From: Lepiota brunneoincarnata
Lineage: Eukaryota; Basidiomycota; Agaricomycetes; Agaricales; Agaricaceae
Length of the DNA stretch: 64,000 bases
Reading direction: 5' to 3'
Assembly: GCA_023014365.1 (NCBI GenBank)
Contig: JAEBUN010000027.1
Coordinates: 496,001-560,000, forward strand
In this document: in pieces, positions 9,380 through 20,731 of the stretch
Layout of the letters: each line of letters opens with the position of its first letter
Position numbering within the stretch: the first letter of the stretch is position 1
Made by a program: the position numbers and the translations under genes
Notes under the pieces: model-generated
Told to the model about the DNA's origin: nothing
Seen by the model: the letters and a program-made list of their open reading frames with translations, nothing else
Database searches by the model: none

Positions 9380-11165
9380 ATGGTAATGCTTCGCAGCACA
9401 CCATACTCATTGTGGACGTGAATCGCTACCCACGGTTATACAATGTGATGCTGAAGCGAATGAACTTCGTGCGAATTTTCCGTGGAACGACTAGGCCAAC
9501 GCGCTCCATAGCAAATGCACCGAGTTGGCAACTTGGAAGTATGTGAAAGCGGTGGAGATTGAATGGTGCAACGAGTGATATGACCATAACAGGTGTCTAC
9601 CCCTGTCTGCCGTTGCACAAGAATATCATTATGTATTCAGCACCTGGCTCGTCCGGTGCTCCACTTAGCATCCCGTAATAAGGAGCGAGATTCGCGTGTG
9701 AGCTCATTTCTAAGTGACTAGTGAGTCCCACGAAGCAGCACGCAGTCCGCAAGGATAAAATGTAACCGAAGTCAATAGGGGCTGGACACCCAAGATGAAT
9801 AAGACTCCGAGCCAACGAGCGCAGGTTTACGCATCGGTTCAAAGATCCCGTTTACTGTGTCAGTACGAGCCTGCGTTACAGCCTACTACTACTGTGCTGA
9901 ACGCATTGCTAAATGAATTTTCGTTAATCGGGGGACATCCACCAAACAACCATGTAAATGACTTGTGAGACCAACAGTCCGAACGAACGGTCTGACGACT
10001 CGGTTATACCTCCGGTCCATAATTCCGCCACCAAAAGTCCGCAAACGTCTACAGTGTCATACATTTCCGGCCCTATGGCACCAACCCGCATAGTATCAGG
10101 CTTGGGTACAACTGCACACCCTATGCAGTAGATGCGTAGCGCCCATTACCGCACTTGGCTACGCCCCAGTCATATTCCCAGCGTGTTTCATCCTCGTCAG
10201 AATCACTGAAATTCATTTCGCTTGTAATGATCTGCGGGGCACCTGGCGAGGCATCGAGACAGGTACCTTTCATGCGCAAGGGCAGACATACCTCTCCCTT
10301 TTGACTCCTACTCCCACCTCCCTACCCATCTTCGAAACGAATTCGCATGTATACCATACAGTAGCCAGCGTCTTTCTAAAACCTGCCCACACCATCTTCT
10401 TCCCCTTTCTTTTCCTCCCCTACCAGACTCGGCACAAGTGTAGTCAGTCGGTGGCACGGTTCCGGGGTTACTTGACCCCGCTCCCACCTCGGCCTCACCG
10501 CCTGGGATCCCTGAGGCTTTTCCTCAAGCCCGGTTCCCCTCATCCAAACCTACCCAGTTTCGAGTTTCGTCGAGTAATCCTTGTGCTCTCCTTATGATCA
10601 ACTTTTTTTCAACTCATTTGATCAAGAATATATATACATTTTATCTGCACTCTTCACAGTACAAGAGTACGACTCCCCAGATTACCATGTTCGAGGTTGT
10701 GCACACACCACCCGCATTTTCGAACGCACTCTTCTTTCTTCCTCAAAGTGTGCATGCGGCCCGAGGCTCACGGTGTCCACGCCTTTATGTACACCTCATG
10801 AAAGATCCCTCTTTGTCTCCCACTCGGTCATTGACAAGGACGCCCTGGTATTCAACAATCCTACCCAGCCTGATGAGCGGCAAATGCCCAAATTAAACCC
10901 CACATGCATTCGACTGCAGCCATTCATCTTAACATGGGGGCAAATTGACCTGTGGTAACCTCCAGATCTATTACAATAACTTGTCAAATTCCCGGTCCTC
11001 TATTGCACAATTATCTCAATAGTGTGATAGTGTTTGACTAGCTACCCCCGGTTCTGCGATGGAAGCTGCGGGCATCTTCGCTGAATGTATTATCTTCGTT
11101 CTGTCACTAAAGAAAACCTATGACATCGCCCGGACATTTGTACACACGCTAAATCGACCCAATTG
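9380..11165. other. Intergenic, nothing recognised
   Basis: About 1.8 kb with only short overlapping open frames on both strands, none with a motif or a paralogue in the window. No tRNA-like fold or terminal repeat was noticed. Confidence 0.45.
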
Positions 11166-11800
11166 CTAAGTACGAGCAAGACTCTGGTTAGACACGGGGG
11201 CTTCTGGTTGTGGCATCCTAGCTATCAAAGCTCGAATCTCGGTTCCGTAAGCCCTGTAGTGCTCCATTTCTATCGATTCTTTCATCTGTCGCGCGTGTTC
11301 CACAGATTGATCGTCAGCATGGAGTGATAGAGTTACATCACTGGACCCGGAATTATTGGCAGGCGGTAATTGATTCATTTCCGCGTCACCAGCATCTAGC
11401 AAGTGTGCTCGGAGGAGTAATATAGTTTGTGTTTGTTTTTCTGGCGAAAGCGCGGGGTATTGGTGGGGAACGTTGCCCTTTGTCCCCGGAAGAAATGAAG
11501 CAACTCGTAGGCTGACCGCGGCTTAATCCTGGTGCCCCCAAAGGACTGGGACACGCCGAAAGATGATGTTCGACTGAACATACCAAAGAGGACAAGAAAC
11601 AGGGTACTTCTGAAATAATCGCGAAGGTTCCATTCACGAAAGTCCGGACACCACCACGAAGAGCCAAACCACCCAATGCCGAACCCCCAGCGCAAGTTAC
11701 CTTCGGGTTTATGTTGCAATCCACTCATGGCATTGATGAAATCCCCTTTCCGAAATTCGAATGGATGCTTTCCAAGGTCTGTCGGCTCAAATGTATGCAA
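11166..11800 (-). pseudogene. Decayed transmembrane-protein family member (3' part)
   Basis: On the minus strand this matches the 3' half of the gene at 18332-20412. A block of the type EPTD...KGDFINAMSGL is followed by GGLALRGGVRTFVNGTFAII, then a membrane segment, a GTATGT donor, and RIKPRSAYELLHFFRG. Relative to the better copy, one base is missing in the membrane segment near 11610, so the frame changes there. The region further downstream (11166-11402) may be its cytoplasmic tail. The frameshift makes it a likely pseudogene. Confidence 0.6.
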
Positions 11801-12024
11801 TGTCCAAACGTGGATGACGATTGTAATTGTGTTACCAACCGCCGCCCGGGGGCAGAGGTCACAACAACGGCGGTAGTGGTAGTGGTCGGCACAAGGTGCC
11901 TCTAGTAAAAAAAAACATCAACGGTTGTATTGCTGTAAATATTCCATTGTGCTGCTGTGGTTACAGATACGGAGGAAGGGGGTCCAATATATGCTCGAGA
12001 TGTCGATGCCCAAGTGGACTTGAG

Positions 12025-13491
12025 TCCATTTTGGCCCAAACTAACGCGTAACTAAAGTCAAATCCTAGCAACTTGGACATCCCCCATGGGACTGGACCAC
12101 TCAGAAAAATCGGAGGGAACTAAAGCAGAGGTTGCGTTCCTCGTTGAATGCAACTCTGCTTTGGTCAGAAATATTCTACCCGCCACGAGCCATCATCAGG
12201 AATTTGAGCTGTGACTCGCCTGAGGTCGAATATCAAGGGCTCTTTTCGACCGTTACCATTGCTTGCACTCTACGACGTGAATGGTACCTGGGTGGCAGCT
12301 CTTTCGATTCAGCATGGCTGGTTAGGCACATGCCTCAGGTGTTGATCACTGTTGATTGGAATGCCCTTGCTCGTGAAAATATTTCAAGTCTTTTCTCGGC
12401 TGATGACCCTCATTCCCAAGAAGCCCTCGTTTACTTCGGCCCCGCAATTCAACGTATGATGTAGTTGCCAACACACTCCCAACCCTCCTGTTACCTGGTT
12501 CTCATGTCTGCGGCATCCCCTCATGTTCTCTCAGGGAAAGGATCATGAACTCCGGAATAAGCGCCTTTGGTATACTAGCTGCAGGTGGCTTGCGTATCAT
12601 GTCCTTACCAGTCCACCATTAATGAACTGAATGGTAGGCCCGCCATTCCCTAGTTGCAAATATACACTCCCTCATGCCAGATCCATCACCCTTCATCACT
12701 AAAAGCAACAATACCGCAACTCTGCGAATAATTCCTCTGCATCAAGACCCTCCGGAACTCACGCTAGATGGAGATATCAATGAATGCACAGTCCTTAGCG
12801 GACTTGCTCTTGCTGGTGGTGTTTGGACATTTTGTTGGAATTCTGGCATCATGCAAGCCTGTGCGATGCATGTGATTTGAAATTGTTTTATTGTTTACGG
12901 ACCTTATTGTTGTAGATATTATTTAAGTAGTCTACTCGAGTGGTATGTAGCCATCCGTTTGCCTCACGAGCTCACCGAGGCCAAACGAACACGTCGCCGT
13001 TGCACGCTTTTTTCAACACATTTCTCAATGGTTTATTCGCTATAATATTTGGAACTACCCTATTACTCGTCGTTCTTGGTCTGTTTCCTTCCCTCGGCTT
13101 TTACACATCTGCTTCTGACCCGGTTTTCGATGACCAGAGATCAAGCCACTATCGATCTATGGCTTAGTACACCTTTTCCGACGTCAAAGGGGTGCTCTCT
13201 ATGCACAATATCCTGACATTTCATCCGAAGAACAAGCCCGGACCGTGGCAATACTCAGAGAGCACTTACTTGACATTCAAAACGATGCGGACGCTGGTAG
13301 ATCCCGGGGAGCCCCGCTCAGAACCAGGAAGTCCAACGACTCTAACTTTGCCTAGACAGACCGTTGATTCCGAATCTCTGGACTCCGAGAGTCCTATTAT
13401 GTGTCCAAGGGAAAGAGCGAGTGGTAGGATCAATGAAGTTGAGATGAGGATAATGGACAGGCAGAGGGATGGTGACCACTGGAGTCATTGA
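12025..13491 (+). pseudogene. Decayed transmembrane-protein family member with LTR insertion
   Basis: It aligns with 19258-20412 over its length. The ectodomain block (SSLNATLL to about 12460) lacks one base present in the paralogue, creating TAG at about 12461. The exon encoding the last membrane segment is split by a 186-bp solo LTR (12833-13018). The GTATGT donor of the paralogue has become GTCTGT. Upstream, at about 12020, the sequence jumps to the family's minus-strand fragment, which matches a deletion of about 1.1 kb relative to the arrangement at 18.1-19.26 kb. This copy cannot make the protein. Confidence 0.75.
12833..13018. mobile_element. 186-bp copia-like solo LTR with 5-bp target duplication
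   Basis: The insert starts TGTTGGAATTCTGG and ends TTTTTTCAACA, the TG...CA ends of an LTR with a TGTTG/CAACA short inverted repeat. It is flanked by direct repeats CATTT at 12828-12832 and 13019-13023. The paralogue at about 20070 reads GGACATTTCTCAATGG with no insert, which is the empty site. Ends of this form are common in Ty1/copia LTRs. No internal retroelement sequence is nearby. Confidence 0.85.
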
Positions 13492-13499
13492 ACTTGGAT

Positions 13500-13811
13500 C
13501 CCTGGGCATCCAATGAGTTATTGGTTTGAAAAGCACAACTTCCCGAAGCTGTCGTATTTGACTACATCCCCCCAAACTACCGTGTTTCACGCGTTATAAG
13601 AGATAATTCAGGGTCTCATCTTAGCACTGGCCGGTGCTCTTTTTCATGCTTTCCAATGATGGCCACTGGAGCTGAGTAAGGTGGAGGTAGAACTCTCGAT
13701 AACAGAGCAGGACATTGACAGAGACTTTAACATGATTATCTGGTCGTTGTGATGAAACCACGTGATTGAGGACACTCACACTGCCAGGCTCTCCCTCACA
13801 CAGCGCCAGCA
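13500..13811. other. Conserved downstream flank shared with 20530-20990
   Basis: Sequence after the transmembrane-family pseudogene that still aligns with the flank of the 18.3-20.4 kb copy, including GAGCAGGACATTGACAGAGA in both. It carries no supported gene. It shows that the duplicated unit extends beyond the coding part, towards the calpain pseudogene. Confidence 0.55.
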
Positions 13812-16205
13812 ATGCCCTAGGCAGGCCTTCCCGCTACCGACGAATTTGAAAAAGTTCTGGACAAGTCCCGGCTGACAGTCAAGCATATTTCTCAAGAATG
13901 TCGCACCAAAAATAGGAAACATCGTTGAGGATGGTCAGCTTTCAAAGTTTCTCAAGTTTGACTAGGATTTCGCAGGTAGGTCGAATTTGACCTTGATAAT
14001 GACGCACGATTGTGTTTATATGGCATTGAACCCGACCCAGAATCTGACGACCCCACCGTGTCTATCGGGTCTTGGATAAATTCCCAAAGCCCTAATTTGT
14101 CATTGACGTTGCAAGATTGAACGATATTGTCCAAGGTAGGCTTGAAGATTGCTGGTCCCTTTCCGCTTTATCCACTGTTTCTACATTTTCAGAAAAGTTG
14201 ATTGAAAAGTCCAGTGTCACAGTGAGTGACCATTCCCTTGCACCAGTCCCAGTATACATCCTCGACTTCAACCAATTCTGGAGGGAGGAGCTCCTTAAGG
14301 CTAACGAGGATAAGCGTTTCAGTCCTGCATTCGGAGAACTTAGCATGGCATGAAATGGCAACACCTTCATCCAGGTCAAAGGTCTCGTTGGGGGACACGC
14401 ATACTTGTCGAAACGCGATCGTTCAGCTCGACGATTGTTTATTGTTTTCTTTATTTTATATTCCCTCTTACCATGGACACTGTATGTACACGAATGAACA
14501 ATTTTATTATACTACCAGGTTACGAGGTGTACTTTCATTCTAGCGTAAATAGGAGTACATAGTTTCTCCCTCTCATTTAAGTAGCCTACCGAAACGGCCT
14601 AGGATCCAGTTTTCCATACTGGATCCTAGTGATCATATATTATATATTCGGTGGCCGCACCCCATATTCTCGTTAATACTCCATTCTCAAAGCCGTTGAG
14701 GTGGCTAGAAATGCTTTGTAGTACTGCACAACCCATGGGGAGGTTCGGGGTGGGGTGATATAAGGGAGTGGACGCCAGAGTGGCACGCTCGCTTCCCTGA
14801 ACTTGTCCATTTCTTTGAAGATGACAGGCAGCTTGCTGTGGAAAGTGAGACCCGCCCAAATATTCAAGTCGTGTTTAGAACTTATCTCGATCACCCAAAC
14901 CAGACCCCGGCCTTTTGGAGCAATTTGAAGAAATCGACAAGCACTCCTTTTGACTCGACATGGAAAATGTCAATGGATTGGTTCCGAGTGTCAACTCATC
15001 CACCCGCTGCTGCCTGGTCATTTGGCGACGTTTCTTGTACACATAAATCTTCTCTATGACGAGAGAGGCCCGAAAAGCTGATTCTGCTACGTAGTCACAT
15101 TTACAATCAGCCAACCCACCAAGGCCGTCATCAGCTTCTCCAGATTTGATGAGCGACACTTCAAAGGAATCGCAGGGATTATCATAGATAATCTCCGGTT
15201 CCTAGTCTTCAAATTTGGCAAAGATGGGTCCACACTGATTACTGAGTCCGAGAAACCCATCACTGGAAGCAGGAGTGTTAATCCAGAGGCTTTCCTTGAA
15301 CCAGGGATATATGTCGTGCGAGTCCCCATGGAAGTTCTGAGAACAACAGGAGTAAGTGTGATAGCTCATGACACCTTTTATCAGGACCTGTTAGCCGATG
15401 TTGTGCTCTCGGGCCCGACACGGGTCTGTCTCCCTCACGGAAGCTCGAACGTGTCTATACTGAACGTTCTCAATCAGTCTGGTCACATGGAGTACGTTGG
15501 GTCACTTTTTATCCCTGTCGAGGACATGTTCCCTGACTCTCAACTTTCTTTTCACAGACTACGATCCAAAGCTCGTTCTTCCATGGTGTTCACCTCTATT
15601 CCGTTGACCTTGAGTCGAACCTAGATCCAAGGAGATACCCTCGCTGGGCGCGAACAGCTCATCCACCGGGTGGTCATGCAAGCGATGGCTCGTTCTGTCT
15701 CCTCTACTCCTATTGTTGGAGACAAGCTTGTTAAAGTAAAGAACAACGACGCGGGCAATCAATCGGACCGAGGCAGTAGTGGAACAAATAAGGAAACAGA
15801 CACTGGGAAGATAGCACAAGATGAGGCTCAGGAGGGAGTAGCACAGCAGAATCAGAGCAGCGGAAATTCCACAGAAGGAAATGAGAAAAAGGAGGTTCAA
15901 GAGCCCAAGTCCAACCATACGGAAGAACCTGAGGACACAAACAACACACAAACCACCCCGGATGACGATAACGATCTCACCCCTTCCCCCCACACCAACC
16001 AAACAGCAATGAGATGGGAGAAGAAGCAGGCCCCGATCCAGCAATTGGCTGTGGACCGGGAGGCGACGCTGAAGATCCACCCAACGCGTGCATCGGACTA
16101 CGGATTTATACCCAAGGCGATCGTGAAAAAATCAGTATCACAGGTAAGGCCAAGATGGTCGCAGAGTGCTTGCGCGCTGTTGCAAAGGCGAGTTTGTCAG
16201 CGTGA
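13812..16205 (+). pseudogene. Calpain-like cysteine protease pseudogene
   Basis: Blocks match, in order, the intact calpain gene at 25072-27961. They are an N-terminal helix (about 13835-13930), FDLDNDARLCLYG (13985-14020), the active-site region with EDCWSLSALSTV (about 14145), ILDFNQFWREELLKAN (about 14260), VKGLVGGHAYLS (about 14375), the domain after the protease core (14890-15330), and a C-terminal GLRIYTQGD motif (about 16100). Between the active-site block and ILDFNQF most of the catalytic domain is missing. Several stops are present, and an unrelated stretch interrupts at about 14440-14830. The catalytic Cys and His are still legible, but the reading frame is not. Confidence 0.8.
14599..14629. 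repeat. Perfect 12-bp inverted repeat with 7-base loop
   Basis: CTAGGATCCAGT (14599-14610) is followed after TTTCCAT by its exact reverse complement (14618-14629). It lies in the stretch that interrupts the calpain pseudogene. No flanking target duplication was recognised. Confidence 0.8.
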
Positions 16206-16207
16206 GC

Positions 16208-16646
16208 TCAGGAGTGGAAGGGCAGTATAAAAGCGTGATCGCTGCTGTTGACCCAAATGATATTAGTTACCTCCAAGCTTACGTTGTAATTGACCCATGG
16301 CATTGATGATATCCCCCTTTTTGAATGCATGCCTTCCAGGGTCTGGTGGCTCTGATGTGTCCAATGTCCGAACGTGAATGACAATTGTGCTCGCGTCATC
16401 AACCGCCGCGGGCAAAGTCACAATAAAAGTGGTAATGGTAGTGGTCGACCCTATCGCTGTAAGTATTCCATTGTGCTGCTGTGGGTATAGATATAGTGGA
16501 AGTAGCTCCAGCACGTGCTCCGTGGTTGCAGCAGTGGTTTTGATTCTTGTTGAAACGGGCTCGGGAAGGTAGACAGCGACGAGGGCGTGTATCCATGAGG
16601 AGATAACGATGAGGCGACAAGAGGGTAAACAGGGGTAAACGGACAA
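16208..16646 (-). pseudogene. Transmembrane-family fragment
   Basis: A minus-strand fragment containing TLDTSEPPDPGRHAFKKGD, homologous to the minus-strand fragments at 11.7-11.9 kb and 17.8-18.0 kb and to the block before the last membrane segment in the gene at 18.3-20.4 kb. Nothing corresponding to the membrane segment or the tail follows it, so it is a partial duplicate. Confidence 0.55.
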
Positions 16647-16649
16647 GTG

Positions 16650-17774
16650 TAACCTACTGTAGACTACAAATATATGAACTACTTACGATGTAGCTACCAT
16701 GAGGTGGTCAAGTACATTAAACGTCAGCATTCCGCCAATTTTCTGGATCACATATTCCAACAGTTCTGACATAGTTGCTATTTGTTGCTGTAAAGATGGG
16801 TCTAGGCAATGGCAGCACGTTAAGGCGTCAGCCTCTGTACACTGTATATGTATGGCGCATTCGCAGTAGACGGGCCGCTGCTACCGCTGTGCTTTAGCCT
16901 TGGCATCTGTGGGAGGTGCACACCTGCTGCTGAGAACCAGGTGCAGGTGCGGGCCCAGCTGTAGAATATGTCATTGGTTCATTAGGCTCTAGGGAAACTC
17001 CAGGTGCAGGTGTATCCGACAGGTATCCATACGGAGCCTTGCCCTGCGTGTCGGGTCTGTAACTGGCGGAAGGCCCACCTGCTACAGGCCTATTACAGGA
17101 GACTGGCCGTATTCAGGTTTGCCTCTACCACCCGCTACATCAGCACCCCCCAAACCCTCATGAATCATGGGTGGCCAACGGGACTCTTCCATCATCTGGT
17201 CAAAGATTTTTCATACGCGGACGGATGTTTGTTCATAGATACGAAATCTGCTGTTGATTGGAAGGTCACCGTAAGTGACCTCACTAAGAGGAGGAGAACG
17301 GGGACTCAGGGAGATAAGAGGGGATACGATTGACTCGAGATAGTATTCGTACGAGTTGAAGCAAAGATTACAGGCTCCTCTATCTATTCCTTGTTTATAC
17401 CATTTAGATTATGTCATCAAATCTGTCAACTGAGTTGCCAGTGTGCGCCATTGACTGACATCGCCTCAGGTAAACAAGGGTGCCACACAACAGAAGTTAC
17501 CAACATCCAGCGTCCGGCAGAGCGGCAGGCGGACGGAGCTTTCCAACCTGCGTTGTCTCTCACCACCTCAACCAAACACCGACACCATTGACTCCTACAG
17601 TTCACTCGCTCATTTTACTCCCTCTCTCTCACTCAGCCTAAAACTAATCCTTGTTAAACATCCCAATCATTATTTACCCATCCTATCGCAACTCAGACGT
17701 CATCATATCCTTAATCAGCGTCACTAAGGTAAGAAACACATCAAACCCTCAAATCAAGGCAGGAACATAGATGT
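16650..17774. other. Intergenic, nothing recognised
   Basis: About 1.1 kb. The longest frame (17004-17333) has no motif and no paralogue. A short CAGGTGCAGGTG-type direct repeat occurs near 16940-17010. No gene is supported. Confidence 0.45.
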
Positions 17775-18290
17775 TTAGACAATGTCTACAAGTGGATGCC
17801 TAAAAGCGGGTATGTCATACTCGACATGAGGTCGCCAGCCCAACATATGTCGTAATTCACTCATGATGTTGATGATATCAGATGATATCCCCTTGCCGAA
17901 TACACGATTTCCAGGGTTTGTAGGCTCAAATGTATTCAATGGTCGAAGGTGGATGGTAATCGTGCTCTTGTTATCAAGCGCTAGGGGCACAGAGGTCACA
18001 ACAACAGTGGTAGTGGCAGTGATTCGCACGAAGGTGTCTCCAGTAAAAAAATATTAACGGTTGTATCACCCCAGCGTATGCTTAAGGTGCCGGTGCCCGA
18101 GTGGATTAGCGCTTTGGAAGGTGGCAGTGGCACAGGTAGGTCAAAACACAGCCAAGACCTAAGGACCTTGGCGCACTCGTCAGAGGCAAGCTCACTTCTG
18201 GACGATGTAACCACCCGACGCCACCAACGCTCCAACCTAAGCTGTTTCATCTTGACAGCTTTGTGTTTAGAATAAGCATATAGCGGAGGG
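17775..18290 (-). pseudogene. Transmembrane-family fragment, divergent from the intact copy
   Basis: Minus-strand coding-like sequence in two frames. The upstream part (about 18060-18270) ends in a run of seven T, after which the downstream part (TVVVTSVPLALDNKSTITIH... to 17775) continues in another frame, so a homopolymer length change explains the break. The downstream part matches the fragments at 11.7 and 16.4 kb. Its 5' end faces the plus-strand gene starting near 18332. Confidence 0.5.
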
Positions 18291-18331
18291 CAGCAGTTAC
18301 TCCCTCCCATGTTTCCCGCTCCTACATACCA

Positions 18332-20412
18332 ATGCATCACAATCAATCCCGGCGAACCATTCCTCCGCTTTTACACAAGGTCATCTTCAGAGCACTTGTT
18401 GGAAGCGCCGCAATTTGCATTGGGATAAATTTCCCCTATTTCCTGGGCCCATCGTCGGGGGGTGGGTTTCTTATCATGTTCACAGTGGGTTTGTTACCTC
18501 CCCTCACAATTTTGGTCCACAAAATCATCAGGCCCGTCAACCAGTCGACGATTTATTATAATCAAAACTGAATATGGTTTGTAGCATATGGCCAAGAAAA
18601 TATTGGCTCACCATCTGCGAGCTTGTGCTCTTGGTAATCGAGACAGGTGGAGGTACGAGTGTTTTCGGTGGCCGCACAGGATGCCGCATGCAAGCTAAAC
18701 ATGTAACAGCGATATTCCGCTGCTTGTGCTTTGGTTTCGGCGCCGGTCTGGATCAGCAGGGAGTTACAGTCGTTGATCTGTACATTGCGTTGTTTGCAAC
18801 TGTGTCCTCGTATACCCTCGTGCTCTGTGTTGCTGCCTCGTTTTGTCTATCCCTGTATGATGTTCTCTCCGCGAAAGGGACGAGCATTCTTCAGGTCTAC
18901 GATCCGATATCGGCTTGGTACCCGGTGAATTCAACACCCGTAAATTCGCGACGCCGAGTGTTGAGACTTGTATTTGGGAAATATCTCTTCAGGAAACGGT
19001 TCAGGTTCGTTGCTCCTCATGTGCTTCTGTCTCTCTATTTATCATAACCTCAGCACAGATACTCGGTTTCTTAGACTGGTTCGAGGTGTCTTGGCTGGTC
19101 TTCTCCTCGTCCTGATAGTTCTCGTTACTTTCTATGCTCTAATTGTTGGACCAATCAGTCGCCAGAGTGGTTTCATTCCAATTAAAACCTCTCACTCGGT
19201 GCCATCGCCGTATAAGAGCATCGATATCTCTCCCCCTTCCTTTATAGTGGTCGTAGTGAGTCCATTTCGACTCAAACTAAGGCGTAACTAAGGTTAAATC
19301 CTAGCAACTTGGTCATCCCCCAGAAGACTCGACCACTGCGAGAAATTGGAGTGAACTAACGGAGAGGTTGCGTTCCTCCTTGAATGCAACTCTACTCTGG
19401 ACGGAAAGACTCTACCCGTCAAGTGTCACAATCAGGAGTATAAGCTGTGGCCTGCCCGAGGTCGAAAATCAAAATTTGTTTTCAACCGTCACCACTGCTT
19501 GCACTCTACCATCTGAATGGTACCCACACGGCAGCTCTTTCAGTTCGGCATGGCTGATTACCCGCATGCCTCAGGTGTTGATCACTGTTGATTGGAACAT
19601 CCTTGCTCGTGGAAATGTTTCGAGTCTTTTCCTGTCAGACGACCCTCGTTCCCATGAAGCTCTCGTCTATTTCGGCCTCACACATTCAACTGATGATGTA
19701 GTTGCCAACACGCTCCCAACCCTCTTGTTACCTGGCTCTCATGTTTGCGGCATTCCTGCATGGTCTCTCAGAGAGAGGATCACCAACTCCGGAATAACTG
19801 CATTTGGTATACCAGCTGTAAGTGGCTTATGCGTCGTCTTTTATTTTTGTCAGTCCACCACTAATGAACTGAATGGTAGACCCGCCGTTTCGCAGTTGCA
19901 AATATATACTCCCTCATTCCAGATCTATCGCCTCTCATCACCAAAAGCAACAGTACCTCAACACTACGAATACTTCCTTTGCACCAGGATCCTCCGGAAC
20001 TCAGGCTAGAGAGGGATATCAACGAGAGCACTGTGCTTAATGGACTTGCTCTCGCTGGTGGTATTTGGACATTTCTCAATGGTTTATTCGCGATAATCTT
20101 TGGGAGTACATTATTACTTGTCCTATTTGGTATGTCTCCTTCCTTTGGCTTTTACAAGTTTGTTTCTGACCTGGTTTGCAATCACTAGGGATCAAGCCAC
20201 TATCGATCTATGGCTTAGTACACCTTTTCCGACGTCGAAAAGGTGTTCTTCATGCAAAATATCCCGATGTTTCGTCCGATGAACAAGCTCGGATCGTGGC
20301 AATACTCAGGGAGCACTTACTTGACATTCAAAATGACGTGAAGGCTGGTAGATTGCCCGGGGAGTTCCGCTTGCTACCAGCAAGTCCAACCATTCCGACT
20401 TTGCCTAGATAG
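18332..20412 (+). CDS. Putative transmembrane protein; 3' half intact, 5' exons unresolved
   Basis: The 3' half is clear. An ectodomain exon (containing SSLNATLLW, several Asn-X-Ser/Thr sites and cysteines) runs to 19817, with donor GTAAGT. The next exon, 19880-20129, encodes LALAGGIWTFLNGLFAIIFG and the start of a membrane segment. After a GTATGT...CACTAG intron the last exon, 20189-20412, encodes a charged cytoplasmic tail. These joins keep phase. The 5' part has hydrophobic frames at 18332-18571, 18574-19047 and 18968-19230 (LVRGVLAGLLLVLIVLVTFY), probably N-terminal membrane exons, but I could not connect them in one frame. The likely layout is a membrane segment, glycosylated ectodomain, membrane segment and tail. 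Function is unknown. Confidence 0.55.
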
Positions 20413-20731
20413 ACGGTTGGTTCCGAATCCCTAGACTCTGAGAATTTTCTAGCTTGTCCAAAGGAAATAGAGAAGGGCATTATCAACGAAGTTGGGATGA
20501 GGTTAATGGATAGGTAGAGGGGTAGTAATTAATGGAAGTCGTTGAATTTAGATCTGTGGCCATTAAATGAGTTGTTAATTCGGAAAGCGCATTTTCCCGC
20601 AGCTATTATAAGAGACAATTCAGCCCCACGTCCCAACACTAGCCAGTGCTCGTTCTTCGCGATTGTCAATGGAGGTAGAATTCCCGGTAATAGAGCAGGA
20701 CATTGACAGAGAGCTTAACATGACCGTTGTT

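Noticed and set aside
10301..10958. Overlapping plus-strand frames of about 100 codons
   Set aside because: Two frames overlap over the same bases with no codon-style difference, and neither has a motif.
14599..14629. Rho-independent terminator
   Set aside because: The hairpin has no following T-run with a gene upstream, and fungal Pol II genes do not use such terminators.
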